NCBI GenBank assembly: GCA_900317155.1
Contig: ONFO01000007.1
Location: 62,001-126,000 of the forward strand
Origin: an uncultured Bacteroidales bacterium
Lineage (GTDB): Bacteria; Bacteroidota; Bacteroidia; Bacteroidales; F082
DNA: 64,000 nt
Direction of reading: 5' to 3'
Shown here: in pieces, positions 9,444 to 17,319 of the stretch
How positions within the stretch are numbered: the stretch's first letter is position 1
Layout: every line of letters begins with the position of its first letter
Translations under genes and position numbers: made by a program
Notes under the pieces: generated by a model
The model's input: the letters and a program-made list of their open reading frames with translations, nothing else
Databases searched by the model: none
Told to the model about the DNA's origin: nothing

Positions 9444-10577
9444 CTACATTTTTGAGTATTCTTGAATAATCCATCGCTTCAGAATCGGGTCTTGGATTTG
9501 GATTTCTTTTCCTGTCACATCGATAAGGTCACGTTTTTTAAGGGCATCTTTCAAAATACGGATGTTTCCGCTGGTGCCCAGATTATAACGTTGGAGCGTA
9601 TCTGAGGCGGAGAAGTTTTTCACCCCATCGCTGACTGCACATAGGAAGCTTCTTTGCTTTTCGGTAAGCATGTCCATTAAATTGACAAACTGCAAGTTGA
9701 GCGAATTTAGCATGGCTTGTAAAGCTTCGTCAACGATATTTTCCGAACAAGTGTCAGATGTGCGAAGCCATGTGTATTGGGCAAGCTGTTGCACATAATA
9801 AGGATGGTTTTCCACCTGTTCTGCAAGGTGTCCGGCGAGGTCAGGTGTGATAGATTTCCCCGTGTCTCTGAATCTTCCGACGATGAACTTTTTCCATTCC
9901 TCGTTGGTGATTTTTGGTAGGAACATCATGTCGCCGAAACGATAGAACGGGCTGTTGTATTCTCCAAAAATGTGCAACATCATGTGTTTTTTGCTGCCAT
10001 AGAGTATGTACGCCACATCGGAATGTGTTTGCCAATGGCTGCGGAGCGTTTTTTGGAATTTCAAAGTGTTGGCATATTCTCCAATTTGTTGGAATTCATC
10101 GATGCAAACGACCACCTTTTTCTTCTTCTTTGTCGCTATTTGTTGAGGCAAATCCAAAATGTCTTCTTCAATTGGGGTGCTCTTTACATCCACTCCCAAT
10201 GCGATTTCATATTGACTTGACGGGTCAGAAATGGTAAGTTTTGGTAACAATTTGGAAATGAATTCTTTGGCGTTCGAAAGCAGCGATTCTGTCGAAGTGG
10301 AGATTTCCTCCATGGTTTTCTTTGCGAACAGGCTATAAAACTCTTGTGGCGTTTCGCATTTGAAAATGTTCATTCTCACGAACAGGATGTCTTTTTGTTC
10401 CGCTTTGACCGCCTTGATAGCTTTCGCGACCAAAGAGGATTTTCCCCAACGGCGGGGCGAGATGATGGCGGTATTGGTAAGCGACAAGAAGTTGCTCATC
10501 AAATGGGCAGTTTCGTCCGTCCTGTCGGTGAAATCAATGTCTTCAACAATCTTTCCGTAGGCAAAGGGTATGTTCAT
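9444..10577 (-). CDS. AAA-type ATP-binding protein inserted in the nqr operon
   Basis: 377 aa, soluble. Walker A is SPRRWGKSSLV (about residues 40-50) and Walker B VVVCIDEFQQIGEY (about 155). A likely winged-helix tail (QRSFLCAVSDGVKNFSASDTLQRY) follows. It resembles the archaeal-type STAND-like ATPases (PF01637 type) that are common as lone genes in Bacteroidetes and whose role is mostly unknown. It separates nqrC from nqrD, which are normally adjacent, and has no known part in Na+-NQR. The 60-bp gap before it is very AT-rich with a repeated atatgatataaa and a promoter-like TACATTTG, as if it arrived with its own promoter. Confidence 0.8.
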   Translation of the reverse strand: MNIPFAYGKIVEDIDFTDRTDETAHLMSNFLSLTNTAIISPRRWGKSSLVAKAIKAVKAEQKDILFVRMNIFKCETPQEFYSLFAKKTMEEISTSTESLLSNAKEFISKLLPKLTISDPSSQYEIALGVDVKSTPIEEDILDLPQQIATKKKKKVVVCIDEFQQIGEYANTLKFQKTLRSHWQTHSDVAYILYGSKKHMMLHIFGEYNSPFYRFGDMMFLPKITNEEWKKFIVGRFRDTGKSITPDLAGHLAEQVENHPYYVQQLAQYTWLRTSDTCSENIVDEALQAMLNSLNLQFVNLMDMLTEKQRSFLCAVSDGVKNFSASDTLQRYNLGTSGNIRILKDALKKRDLIDVTGKEIQIQDPILKRWIIQEYSKM

Positions 10578-10593
10578 CTTTTGAAATTTTCTG

Positions 10594-10601
10594 CAAATGT
10601 A
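10594..10601 (-). promoter_or_regulatory. Candidate -7 box for the AAA ATPase and nqrDEF
   Basis: On the minus strand this reads TACATTTG, matching the Bacteroidetes TAnnTTTG box, 17 bp before the ATPase ATG. The surrounding 60 bp are AT-rich. It could give a second transcript covering the ATPase, nqrD-F and frd. Confidence 0.45.
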
Positions 10602-10637
10602 ATAAAATGATATGATATAAAACTATATGATATAAAT

Positions 10638-11258
10638 TTATTTTATTTCATCGTTGCTATTTATCTTCTCCAGAAAGGGCGCATACTTTTCCAAAGTATT
10701 GTCAATCATTTCTTTAACCCCATTCGAGGTCTTGGTTGCTCCTGTAATGGCATCAAATTGAATAGGGACGAGGTTTCCATTTTCAAGTATCTGTTTTCCA
10801 GAGAATTGACCTTTGAATTTCTCGGTTGTGATTTCACCACCCAAACCAGGAGTTTCCGACTTGTGGTCGAAGTTGGCACCCAAAATGGTCTTGCCATCGG
10901 CAGCAATGGCGAGATAGCCCCAAATGGGACCCCAAAGTCCGTTGCCCTGCATGGGAATGACACTGATTTGGCGATCGATGACAAATAAAGGAAGGGTGCC
11001 GTCCTCAGAGATATTGCCGCTCTCATCCAACAGAAACGAACCCGTGCAATGCTTCTCGAAAAGCAAGGGGGCATTTTTGGCATCCACATTGGGAATGCCC
11101 GCTGCTGTAAGGATGCTGATGCGTTTCTCGTTCTTCTTGTTGCGGTCTTGGAAAGGCTGTAGCCAGAAGGCAGTCACTGTGAGCAGTACTGCCACAATGA
11201 CGATTAAAATAGTGGCGTACAAGAAGATATATCGATTGCTATTGACATCTTTCTTCAT
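10638..11258 (-). CDS. nqrC: Na+-translocating NADH:quinone reductase subunit C
   Basis: 206 aa. One N-terminal membrane helix (RYIFLYATILIVIVAVLLTVTAF), then an FMN-binding domain. The covalent FMN-attachment motif is ITGATKTSNG near residue 180, where Thr carries the phosphoester-linked FMN in the family. It is somewhat shorter than typical NqrC (about 230-260 aa). It transfers electrons between the iron centre of NqrD/E and FMN of NqrB. It overlaps nqrB by 4 bp (ATGA). Confidence 0.93.
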   Translation of the reverse strand: MKKDVNSNRYIFLYATILIVIVAVLLTVTAFWLQPFQDRNKKNEKRISILTAAGIPNVDAKNAPLLFEKHCTGSFLLDESGNISEDGTLPLFVIDRQISVIPMQGNGLWGPIWGYLAIAADGKTILGANFDHKSETPGLGGEITTEKFKGQFSGKQILENGNLVPIQFDAITGATKTSNGVKEMIDNTLEKYAPFLEKINSNDEIK

Positions 11259-12442
11259 GACTTAACGGTTTTTGAGAGTTTTAAGGCACGATGTTGGCGC
11301 ATTTTGATGTTCCTGGCCACCACGCAGTGGTCGATGAGCGGGGCAAAGCAGTTCATGAGCAGGATGCTGAGCATCATACCCTCGGGATAGGCCGGGTTGA
11401 TGACACGGAGCATCACGGCGAAAATGCCGATGAGCAGGCCATAGATCCACTTGCCTGTGTTGGTTTGGGCTGCAGTGACAGGGTCGGTGGCCATAAAGAC
11501 CGCACCGAACATGAAACCGCCCATCAGGTAATGATAGTAGAACGGCACTTGCATGTATTCGTTGGCGCCAATGGTATTGAATAACAAGCCCATGAGACCA
11601 CCACCAAGGACGACAGAGAGCATGACACGCCAACTGGCGATACCCGTGAACAACAACAGAATGGCACCTAACAAAATGGCTATCACAGATGTCTCACAGG
11701 TAGACCCTGGAATTGTTCCGATGAACATATCCAAAGCGGAAGCCGAAGGATGCATGCCAGCGGCCAGTTCAGCCAAAGGCGTGGCACTCGTGATGGCGTC
11801 GGTGCCCCAGAGGTCGGCGGCAATCCATACGTTGTCGCCCGACATCCGAGTGGGATAGGCGAAAAAGAGGAAGGCGCGCGCCACCAGGGCAGGATTGAGG
11901 AAATTCATGCCCGTGCCGCCGAAGACCTCCTTGCCGATGATGACAGCAAAGGCCACTGCCAGAGCGAGTTGCCACAATGGCGTGGTGACCGGCACAATCA
12001 TAGGGATGATGAAACCTGTGACCAAAAAGCCTTCGTTCACCTCATGGTGACGTATCTGCGCGAAGGTGAATTCGATGCCTAAACCGACGATATACGACAC
12101 TGCCAACATGGGCAGCATTCTCAAGAAGCCGAACCAAAGGCAGTACCACCAACTGGCCACTGTGCCCAACTCGTAAGGCCAATCCGTGGCGTGGAGCGAA
12201 GTCTGGTAGCCGATGTTCCACATGCCGAAGAGCATGGCGGGAACGAGGGCGATGACGACCATGATCATGGCACGTTTCAAATCGATGGCGTCGCGAACGT
12301 GGCTGCCGCGCTTGGTGACCCGATTGGGCGTGAAGGCAAAGGTTTCGAAGGCCTCAAAAGTGCTCTGAAGCCATGCGAATTTACCGCCCTCCACAAAGTT
12401 CGGCTTGATTTTGTCAACAAAACGACGTAGGTTATTGAACAT
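11255..12442 (-). CDS. nqrB: Na+-translocating NADH:quinone reductase subunit B
   Basis: 395 aa, about ten membrane helices. The start MFNNLRRFVDKIKPNFVEGGKFAWLQSTFEAFETFAFTPN region is typical of NqrB, and AITSATPLAEL is the likely FMN-attachment segment (SAT). It is the largest membrane subunit, holding FMN, riboflavin and the quinone and Na+ path. It abuts nqrA (stop and start share one base) and overlaps nqrC. Length is close to the family. Confidence 0.95.
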   Translation of the reverse strand: MFNNLRRFVDKIKPNFVEGGKFAWLQSTFEAFETFAFTPNRVTKRGSHVRDAIDLKRAMIMVVIALVPAMLFGMWNIGYQTSLHATDWPYELGTVASWWYCLWFGFLRMLPMLAVSYIVGLGIEFTFAQIRHHEVNEGFLVTGFIIPMIVPVTTPLWQLALAVAFAVIIGKEVFGGTGMNFLNPALVARAFLFFAYPTRMSGDNVWIAADLWGTDAITSATPLAELAAGMHPSASALDMFIGTIPGSTCETSVIAILLGAILLLFTGIASWRVMLSVVLGGGLMGLLFNTIGANEYMQVPFYYHYLMGGFMFGAVFMATDPVTAAQTNTGKWIYGLLIGIFAVMLRVINPAYPEGMMLSILLMNCFAPLIDHCVVARNIKMRQHRALKLSKTVKS

Positions 12443-13887
12443 TATAATCCCTCCTTTCTCAGTTTTTCCAACGCCTCACGGATGATTTGTTGGATGTCGG
12501 TTTTCGATGTGTCGATGAACTCGCAAAGGGCGAAGTCTTCGGGCTCGACCTCGTAAATGCCCAAGTTCTCCATCAGCTCGATGTCGCCGATGATGCAGGC
12601 CTTGATGAGTTGTGTGGGATAAATGTCGAAGGGGAAGACCCGTTCGAAATTGCCCGTGAAGACCAAAGGACGCTCGTCGCCGTGGGTGTTGGTGTCGAAT
12701 TTCCAAAGATTTTCGAAACGCGGTAGCTCAATGCCCATGGGCTTGAAGGTGCTTTTCGGCATGAAGCCACTGAGGAAGGTGCGCGAGAAGCTGAACTTCC
12801 TGAAGCCAGGCATCAGCCAACCCATGAAGTCGTAATAGTCGCCTTCGGGCAGGATGCTCACCAAGTCATCGTAGGCACTCAGAAAACCATCTGCGGCGAT
12901 TTGCGTGCCGCTCAGGATGTCGCCCGAAATGACGCGGTTTTCCATCGTGGCATCGTTGGCATCCATCTTAGGATATTCATTGTTAAGCAGTTGTGCTTTG
13001 GTAATCTCATCCAGACAAGCCCCAAACCTTACTCGGTAATAATGTGGGTTCTTGATATTGGGTCCAGCCACAGCGACAACGCGCTCAGGCTTGTAAATGC
13101 CCGTGGCAACCAATTCACCCAACACGGCAACATCCTGCAAGTTCATCGTCCAGACGATTTCTCCTTTATTAATAGGATCAATGTGGGCGATTTGTGTACC
13201 GATGTTTCCAGCAGGGTGAGGACCTTTTATAAAGTGGATGTTGAACTGTTGATTGTTTAATTGTTTAATTGTTGAAGCAAGATGCTGATTGGGACGGAAA
13301 CAAATATGGACTTTTCCGTTCGTCAATTTTGCCAGTGCCTCAAAGCCTTTTTTGAGCGCCTCTTCCCTCCCCCGCATGACATAATCGTAATCGGGTGCAA
13401 GAGGAGCGCTGCTAAAAGCGCTGACGAAGATGGCCTTGGGCTTGTCATCGGGATTGGCGACAGTGCCGAAAGGCCGTTGGCGCAACATGATCCAAAGACC
13501 ACATTGCAGCATGGCTGCTTTGATTGCATCTGCCGTGGCCAGAGCCGCTGTCGCGGATTTGTAATCCGCAACGGTCGAGCCTGCGGATTTGCAATCCGCT
13601 TCCACAACCACCTCCAAAAGCTTGCGTTTCTCGCCTCTCACGATGGCCTTCACCTGCCCGCTGACGGGTGAAGTGAAGCGGATGCGTTCGTCGCTCTTGT
13701 CGCAAAACAAGGCGTCGCCGACAGCCACCCTATCGCCTTCCTCGACCAGCAATCGCGGCGTGAGGCCCACAAAGTCAGTGGGCTTCATGGCATAGGTCGT
13801 GATGCTGCGCGCATCGGTGAGGCGTTTCTCAGCCACTCCACTGATGGGCAGGTCAAGACCTTTCCGTATCGTTATGGTCTCAGGCAT
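12442..13887 (-). CDS. nqrA: Na+-translocating NADH:quinone reductase subunit A
   Basis: 481 aa, about 30 more than usual. Recognisable segments are the N-terminal KGLDLPISG, the barrel-sandwich region RFTSPVSGQVKAIVRGEKRKLLEVV, CGLWIMLRQRPFGTVANPDDKPKAIFVSAFSSAPLAPD and GPHPAGNIGTQIAHIDPI. Soluble subunit bound at the cytoplasmic face near the quinone site. Two stretches appear to be repeat DNA read in frame: residues 96-113 (ADCKSAGSTVADYKSAT), encoded by two copies of a 17-bp palindrome, and residues ~203-217 (STIKQLNNQQFN), encoded by a 7-8 bp period repeat also found between genes. Both sit in loop positions, and the flanking family motifs stay intact. Confidence 0.94.
   Translation of the reverse strand: MPETITIRKGLDLPISGVAEKRLTDARSITTYAMKPTDFVGLTPRLLVEEGDRVAVGDALFCDKSDERIRFTSPVSGQVKAIVRGEKRKLLEVVVEADCKSAGSTVADYKSATAALATADAIKAAMLQCGLWIMLRQRPFGTVANPDDKPKAIFVSAFSSAPLAPDYDYVMRGREEALKKGFEALAKLTNGKVHICFRPNQHLASTIKQLNNQQFNIHFIKGPHPAGNIGTQIAHIDPINKGEIVWTMNLQDVAVLGELVATGIYKPERVVAVAGPNIKNPHYYRVRFGACLDEITKAQLLNNEYPKMDANDATMENRVISGDILSGTQIAADGFLSAYDDLVSILPEGDYYDFMGWLMPGFRKFSFSRTFLSGFMPKSTFKPMGIELPRFENLWKFDTNTHGDERPLVFTGNFERVFPFDIYPTQLIKACIIGDIELMENLGIYEVEPEDFALCEFIDTSKTDIQQIIREALEKLRKEGL
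13241..13278. repeat. 7-8 bp period repeat inside nqrA
   Basis: The plus strand carries gattgtttaattg units. The complement closely matches the intergenic array at 21022-21057 (shared attaaacaatcaaca, then ttcaac). In nqrA it is translated as STIKQLNNQQFN. Confidence 0.6.
13553..13599. repeat. Paired 17-bp palindrome (REP-like) inside nqrA
   Basis: gcggatttgtaatccgc at 13553-13569 and gcggatttgcaatccgc at 13583-13599 are near-identical palindromes 30 bp apart, start to start. In frame they write the similar peptides ADYKSA and ADCKSA. Such GCGGATT/AATCCGC palindromes are typical intergenic repeats in Bacteroidetes, so their presence inside a conserved enzyme gene is unusual. Confidence 0.75.
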
Positions 13888-13888
13888 T

Positions 13889-14191
13889 TTATTTGAGGTT
13901 AAGCAAGGGATAGATCTGCTTCACAAAAAGATCCTCGGCATTCTCCTTGGTGACATGATGCAGGAGAAAACCGTCATCACAAAGCGTCATATTCGGCATT
14001 TCCTGGTTCATCATGGATCCAGTCTCGCACTTTACATTCACGCCGTTGATGCACTCGTTGAAGCAAAAACTAGCCTTTAGTTCAATCAAGTCTTCGACAT
14101 CGTATTTCTTCAGCAAACTCTTGAATTCCTGAATCACATCGTAAGAACCATTGAGGTGACACGAACTCCCAGTACAAATCTTTATTATCAT
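13889..14191 (-). CDS. Thioredoxin-like [2Fe-2S] ferredoxin domain protein (NuoE-like)
   Basis: 100 aa. CTGSSC near the N-terminus (C-x4-C) and CFNEC later (C-x3-C) are the four-Cys pattern of thioredoxin-like [2Fe-2S] proteins of the NuoE/HydC kind, here with only the cluster domain. It is the first gene of the nqr-frd cluster, one base from nqrA. The same small protein type is usually found in clostridial operons of bifurcating hydrogenase with HydS, RsbW-like and PP2C genes. In this genome those genes flank the nqr cluster on both sides. Its partner could therefore be a hydrogenase or regulator rather than Na+-NQR. Confidence 0.8.
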   Translation of the reverse strand: MIIKICTGSSCHLNGSYDVIQEFKSLLKKYDVEDLIELKASFCFNECINGVNVKCETGSMMNQEMPNMTLCDDGFLLHHVTKENAEDLFVKQIYPLLNLK

Positions 14192-14307
14192 CGTTACCTT
14201 ATTTATTTATTATACTTTGTCATTATTGGCATTTCCATACCTTATTTATACAATCAAGCTACTCGCCCGCTAATTCGATATGTTTTTATCGTATCTGTAT
14301 CTCGCTG

Positions 14308-14315
14308 CAAAATTA
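14308..14315 (-). promoter_or_regulatory. Candidate -7 box of the nqr-frd cluster; gene-free stretch 14192-14571
   Basis: On the minus strand it reads TAATTTTG, about 115 bp before the first gene of the cluster. The 380-bp divergent region 14192-14571 is AT-rich and holds this box and the one for aspA. I see no gene, RNA or clear operator in the rest. Confidence 0.45.
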
Positions 14316-14491
14316 CGACATTTATTTTGATTTCCGCGAAAAAAAAGTAAAAAATTTCAAAAATGAGGTTTTAGGCATGTTTTAAGTTTTTGTATTATTT
14401 ATAACAATTTATATTCCAATATATTAAGCTTAATTTCGAAGAATAGTTTGGAATTATTTCATTTTTTTGTTTCAGGTATTTGATTTCTTTG

Positions 14492-14499
14492 TACTTTTG
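14492..14499 (+). promoter_or_regulatory. Candidate promoter of aspA
   Basis: TACTTTTG matches TAnnTTTG and has a TTTG at 14466-14469 as a possible -33 element, 22 bp upstream. The start codon is about 70 bp downstream. Confidence 0.55.
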
Positions 14500-14571
14500 C
14501 AAACGATAAAAATGTATCGATTATTAAAAAGTAATTATTATAATTAATTGAAAATCAAAACACTTGAAGCA

Positions 14572-15993
14572 ATGACAGCCAAGACAACAAGTAAATTCCG
14601 CACCGAGAGCGACCTTCTCGGAAGCAAAGAAGTTCCAGAAGAGGCCCTCTACGGCGTACAGACAACACGCGCCATTGAAAACTTCCACATCAGTGGCAAT
14701 TTGATGGTCAGTTACCCCAATTTCATCAAAGGTATGGCCATCACGAAGAAAGCCGCAGCACTTGCCAACTATGAAGTGGGCATGATCACGGTCCAACAAG
14801 CCAATGCCATCTGCCAGGCTTGCGATGAACTGATTGCCGGACAGCACCACGACCAATTCCCGATCGACATGATTCAAGGTGGTGCCGGTACCTCAACCAA
14901 TATGTGCGCCAATGAGGTGATTGCCAATCGCGCCCTTGAAATCATGGGTTACCAACGCGGACAATACGAGTTCTGCTCGCCCAACGACGTAGTGAACGCC
15001 TCGCAATCCACCAACGACGCTTATCCTTGCGCCATCCACATGGCCATGTTCCTTGAGCACGAGGAGTTCCTCCCCCATCTGACCCAAATGATCGATGCCT
15101 TGGAAAAGAAAGCCAAAGAGTTTGCAGAAGTCATCAAGATGGGTCGCACCCAATTGCAGGATGCTGTCCCCATGACTTTGGGACAGACGTTCAGCGGCTT
15201 TGCCGCTTCACTTCGTGGTGAACTGCGCACTTTGAACAGCGCCGCCCGCGAGTTCCTCACCGTCAACATGGGTGCCACAGCCATTGGTACGGGCATCTGC
15301 TCCAAGCCAGGCTATAGCATGGCTTGCATCAAGGCCTTGCGCGAAATTACGGGATGGAGCATCCATTTGGCCGACAACCTCATCGAAGCCACCAGTGCAA
15401 CGAGCTGCATGATCCAATACAGCGCGGCCATGAAGCGCCTCTGCATCAAGATCAATAAGATGTGCAACGACCTCCGTCTGATGAGTTCCGGCCCTCGCTG
15501 CGGCTTCAACGAGATCCACCTGCCCGAACGCCAGCCCGGCTCTTCCATCATGCCTGGTAAGGTCAACCCAGTCATCCCCGAAGTGATGAACCAAGTGTGC
15601 TATAAGGTGATCGGCAACGACATGACCATCACCTTCGCCTCTGACAACGGTCAGCTCGAACTGAACGTGATGGAACCCGTCATCGCCTACAGCCTCTTCG
15701 AGTCCATCCACCTGCTCACCAACGGCCTTGACACCCTGCGCAAGTACTGCATCGAAGGCATCGTTGCCAACGAAGAGCGTTGCCGCAAACTGGTCGAAGG
15801 CAGCATCGGCATCGTCACCATGCTCAACCCCATCATTGGCTATAAGCAATCCACCAAGATTGCCAAGGAAGCCAGCGAAACCGGTCGCGGAGTCTACGAG
15901 CTGGTCCTTGAGCACAACCTGCTCACCAAGGAACAACTCGACAAGATTCTCCGTCCCGAGAACATGCTCAAGCCCATCGACATTAAATTGTAG
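14572..15993 (+). CDS. aspA: Aspartate ammonia-lyase
   Basis: 473 aa from the ATG at 14572. A TTG eight codons upstream is possible but unlikely. The aspartase/fumarase signature is GSSIMPGKVNPVIPEVMNQ near the C-terminal third, and the substrate segments GTSTNMCANEVIANRA and SPNDVVNASQSTNDA are present. The PGKVNPVIPEVMNQVCYKVIGND wording favours aspartase over class II fumarase. It converts aspartate to fumarate and ammonia. It is divergent from the nqr-frd cluster and separated from it by a shared regulatory region, so its product is the substrate of the neighbouring fumarate reductase. A strong terminator follows. Confidence 0.9.
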   Translation: MTAKTTSKFRTESDLLGSKEVPEEALYGVQTTRAIENFHISGNLMVSYPNFIKGMAITKKAAALANYEVGMITVQQANAICQACDELIAGQHHDQFPIDMIQGGAGTSTNMCANEVIANRALEIMGYQRGQYEFCSPNDVVNASQSTNDAYPCAIHMAMFLEHEEFLPHLTQMIDALEKKAKEFAEVIKMGRTQLQDAVPMTLGQTFSGFAASLRGELRTLNSAAREFLTVNMGATAIGTGICSKPGYSMACIKALREITGWSIHLADNLIEATSATSCMIQYSAAMKRLCIKINKMCNDLRLMSSGPRCGFNEIHLPERQPGSSIMPGKVNPVIPEVMNQVCYKVIGNDMTITFASDNGQLELNVMEPVIAYSLFESIHLLTNGLDTLRKYCIEGIVANEERCRKLVEGSIGIVTMLNPIIGYKQSTKIAKEASETGRGVYELVLEHNLLTKEQLDKILRPENMLKPIDIKL

Positions 15994-16015
15994 GAAGAAT
16001 AAAAGAATTGCTTTG

Positions 16016-16054
16016 AATAACGGTGTCGCATCAAGCGGCGCCGTTATTTTTTTG
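16016..16054 (+). terminator. Rho-independent terminator of aspA
   Basis: An aataacggtg / gcgccgttatt stem is followed by TTTTTTT. It lies about 25 bp after the aspA stop. Confidence 0.8.
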
Positions 16055-16082
16055 AGTTTTTCGTTATTTAGAAAATAATTCA

Positions 16083-16090
16083 TAAATTTG
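16083..16090 (+). promoter_or_regulatory. Candidate promoter of the DRTGG-PHP-HATPase genes
   Basis: TAAATTTG fits TAnnTTTG and lies 43 bp before the first ATG, just after the aspA terminator. Confidence 0.5.
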
Positions 16091-16132
16091 CAGTCCAATA
16101 GTAACGAAACACAAGATTTAAAACGATAAGCA

Positions 16133-16468
16133 ATGAAAGTAAAAGAATTAGTCGAAAAACTCAACCTGAAGGTCCTCTCGGGCGAGAAAGGCCTTGACAG
16201 AGAGATAGATGGCTGCTACATCAGTGACCTTTTGAGCGACGTGATGGGCAATGCCATGGAAGGCAACATCTGGATTACCCTCCAAACCCACAAAAACGTG
16301 ATGGCCGTGGCCTCGCTGAAGGAAATGTCGTGCATCATCCTGGTGAAGAACCTCATGCCTAACGATGAGACCATCGAGCAGAGCAACGACGAGGATTTGC
16401 CTATCTTGCAGACCAACCTTCCCACATACGAGATTGCTGGATTGGTTTATAACTTGTTGCATGAATAA
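16133..16468 (+). CDS. DRTGG-type small regulatory domain protein (first copy)
   Basis: 111 aa. MKVKELVEKLNLKVLSGEKGLDREIDGCYISDLLSDVM has the pattern of stand-alone DRTGG domains, small ligand-binding regulatory modules also found in phosphotransacetylases. The ligand is not known. A second copy lies at 20099-20443 and shares the SDLxSDV motif. Stand-alone DRTGG genes next to RsbW-like and HydS genes are characteristic of clostridial hydrogenase operons, so it probably belongs to the hydrogenase regulatory module. A REP-like palindrome begins 4 bp after the stop. Confidence 0.72.
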   Translation: MKVKELVEKLNLKVLSGEKGLDREIDGCYISDLLSDVMGNAMEGNIWITLQTHKNVMAVASLKEMSCIILVKNLMPNDETIEQSNDEDLPILQTNLPTYEIAGLVYNLLHE

Positions 16469-16471
16469 AAC

Positions 16472-16531
16472 GGCCCTTCGACAGGCTCAGGGACCTGCAA
16501 AAGCTAAGGTCGTTGAGCCCGTCGAAACGCC
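16472..16531. repeat. REP-like palindrome between DRTGG and PHP genes
   Basis: The left arm contains cccttcgacaggctcaggg (16474-16492) and the right arm ggtcgttgagcccgtcgaaac (about 16508-16528). The arms are imperfect inverted copies around a short spacer. The same palindrome type is scattered in many bacterial genomes and gives false short ORFs. A half copy lies at 19999-20020. Confidence 0.75.
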
Positions 16532-16542
16532 GACCATGATTT

Positions 16543-17319
16543 ATGGAACTACAATCATATAGAGCCGACCTCCACATGCACACGGTGCTTTCGCCGTGCG
16601 GTGACCTCTATATGAGTCCCTCCGCCATCGTCGAGCAGGCCAAGAAACTCCATTTGGATGTCATCGCCATCTGCGACCACAACACCACACGGCAGGTGAA
16701 GGTGACGCAAAAAATCGGGCGCGAAAACGGCATCTTTGTCATCGGTGGCGTCGAAATCACTACCCAGGAAGAAGCCCATGCCCTCGCCTACTTCGAGAAC
16801 GACGAGCAGTTAGACAAATTCCAGGAATTTCTCGATGCCCACCTCCCCCACATCCCATTGGATGAGGAAAAGTTTGGCTATCAACTCATCGTTGATGAGA
16901 ACGAGGAAGTGGTGGGCGAAGAGGAATGGCTACTATGGAGCGCATTGGATGCCGATTTGGACCAACTCTATGATGTGGTGCATGAAATCGGAGGGCTGTT
17001 CGTCCCAGCACATGTCAACAAGCCGGCGAGCAGCTTGGTGAGCCAGTTGGGCTTCGTGCCTCCCGACATCAAGGCCGACGCCTTGGAAATCTCGAAGCAC
17101 GTCACTAAGCCCGACTTCCTGAAAAAATACGCCTATTTGAAGAAGTTCAACTTCACCAAGAGCAGCGACGCCCACTTCCTGCATATCATTGGCGAGGTGC
17201 ATTGTGTGCTGCACATGTACGACAAGACCTTCGACGAGTTCCGCAAGACCCTGCACGGCGAGGACGGACGCTATATCGACACTGAACCCAAGGAAAAACT
17301 ACAACTCTTATTCGGATGA
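16543..17319 (+). CDS. PHP-domain phosphoesterase-like protein
   Basis: 258 aa. The metal-binding PHP motifs are all present: DLHMHT (D9, H11, H13), CDHNTT (D45, H46), GGVEITT, PAHV and SSDAH. PHP proteins are metal-dependent phosphoesterases; the substrate here is unknown. An insert of about 60 residues (HLPHIPLDEEKFGYQLIVD region) fits the TrpH-like or polymerase-associated branch. It overlaps the next gene by 4 bp (ATGA), so it is co-translated with an ATPase of the histidine-kinase fold. The pairing PHP plus HATPase beside DRTGG and HydS genes is the gene set seen around clostridial hydrogenases. Confidence 0.82.
   Translation: MELQSYRADLHMHTVLSPCGDLYMSPSAIVEQAKKLHLDVIAICDHNTTRQVKVTQKIGRENGIFVIGGVEITTQEEAHALAYFENDEQLDKFQEFLDAHLPHIPLDEEKFGYQLIVDENEEVVGEEEWLLWSALDADLDQLYDVVHEIGGLFVPAHVNKPASSLVSQLGFVPPDIKADALEISKHVTKPDFLKKYAYLKKFNFTKSSDAHFLHIIGEVHCVLHMYDKTFDEFRKTLHGEDGRYIDTEPKEKLQLLFG

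Noticed and set aside
16365..16562. Short frame with LRQAQGP and VVEPVETP
   Set aside because: This peptide is the usual false translation of the widespread REP palindrome.
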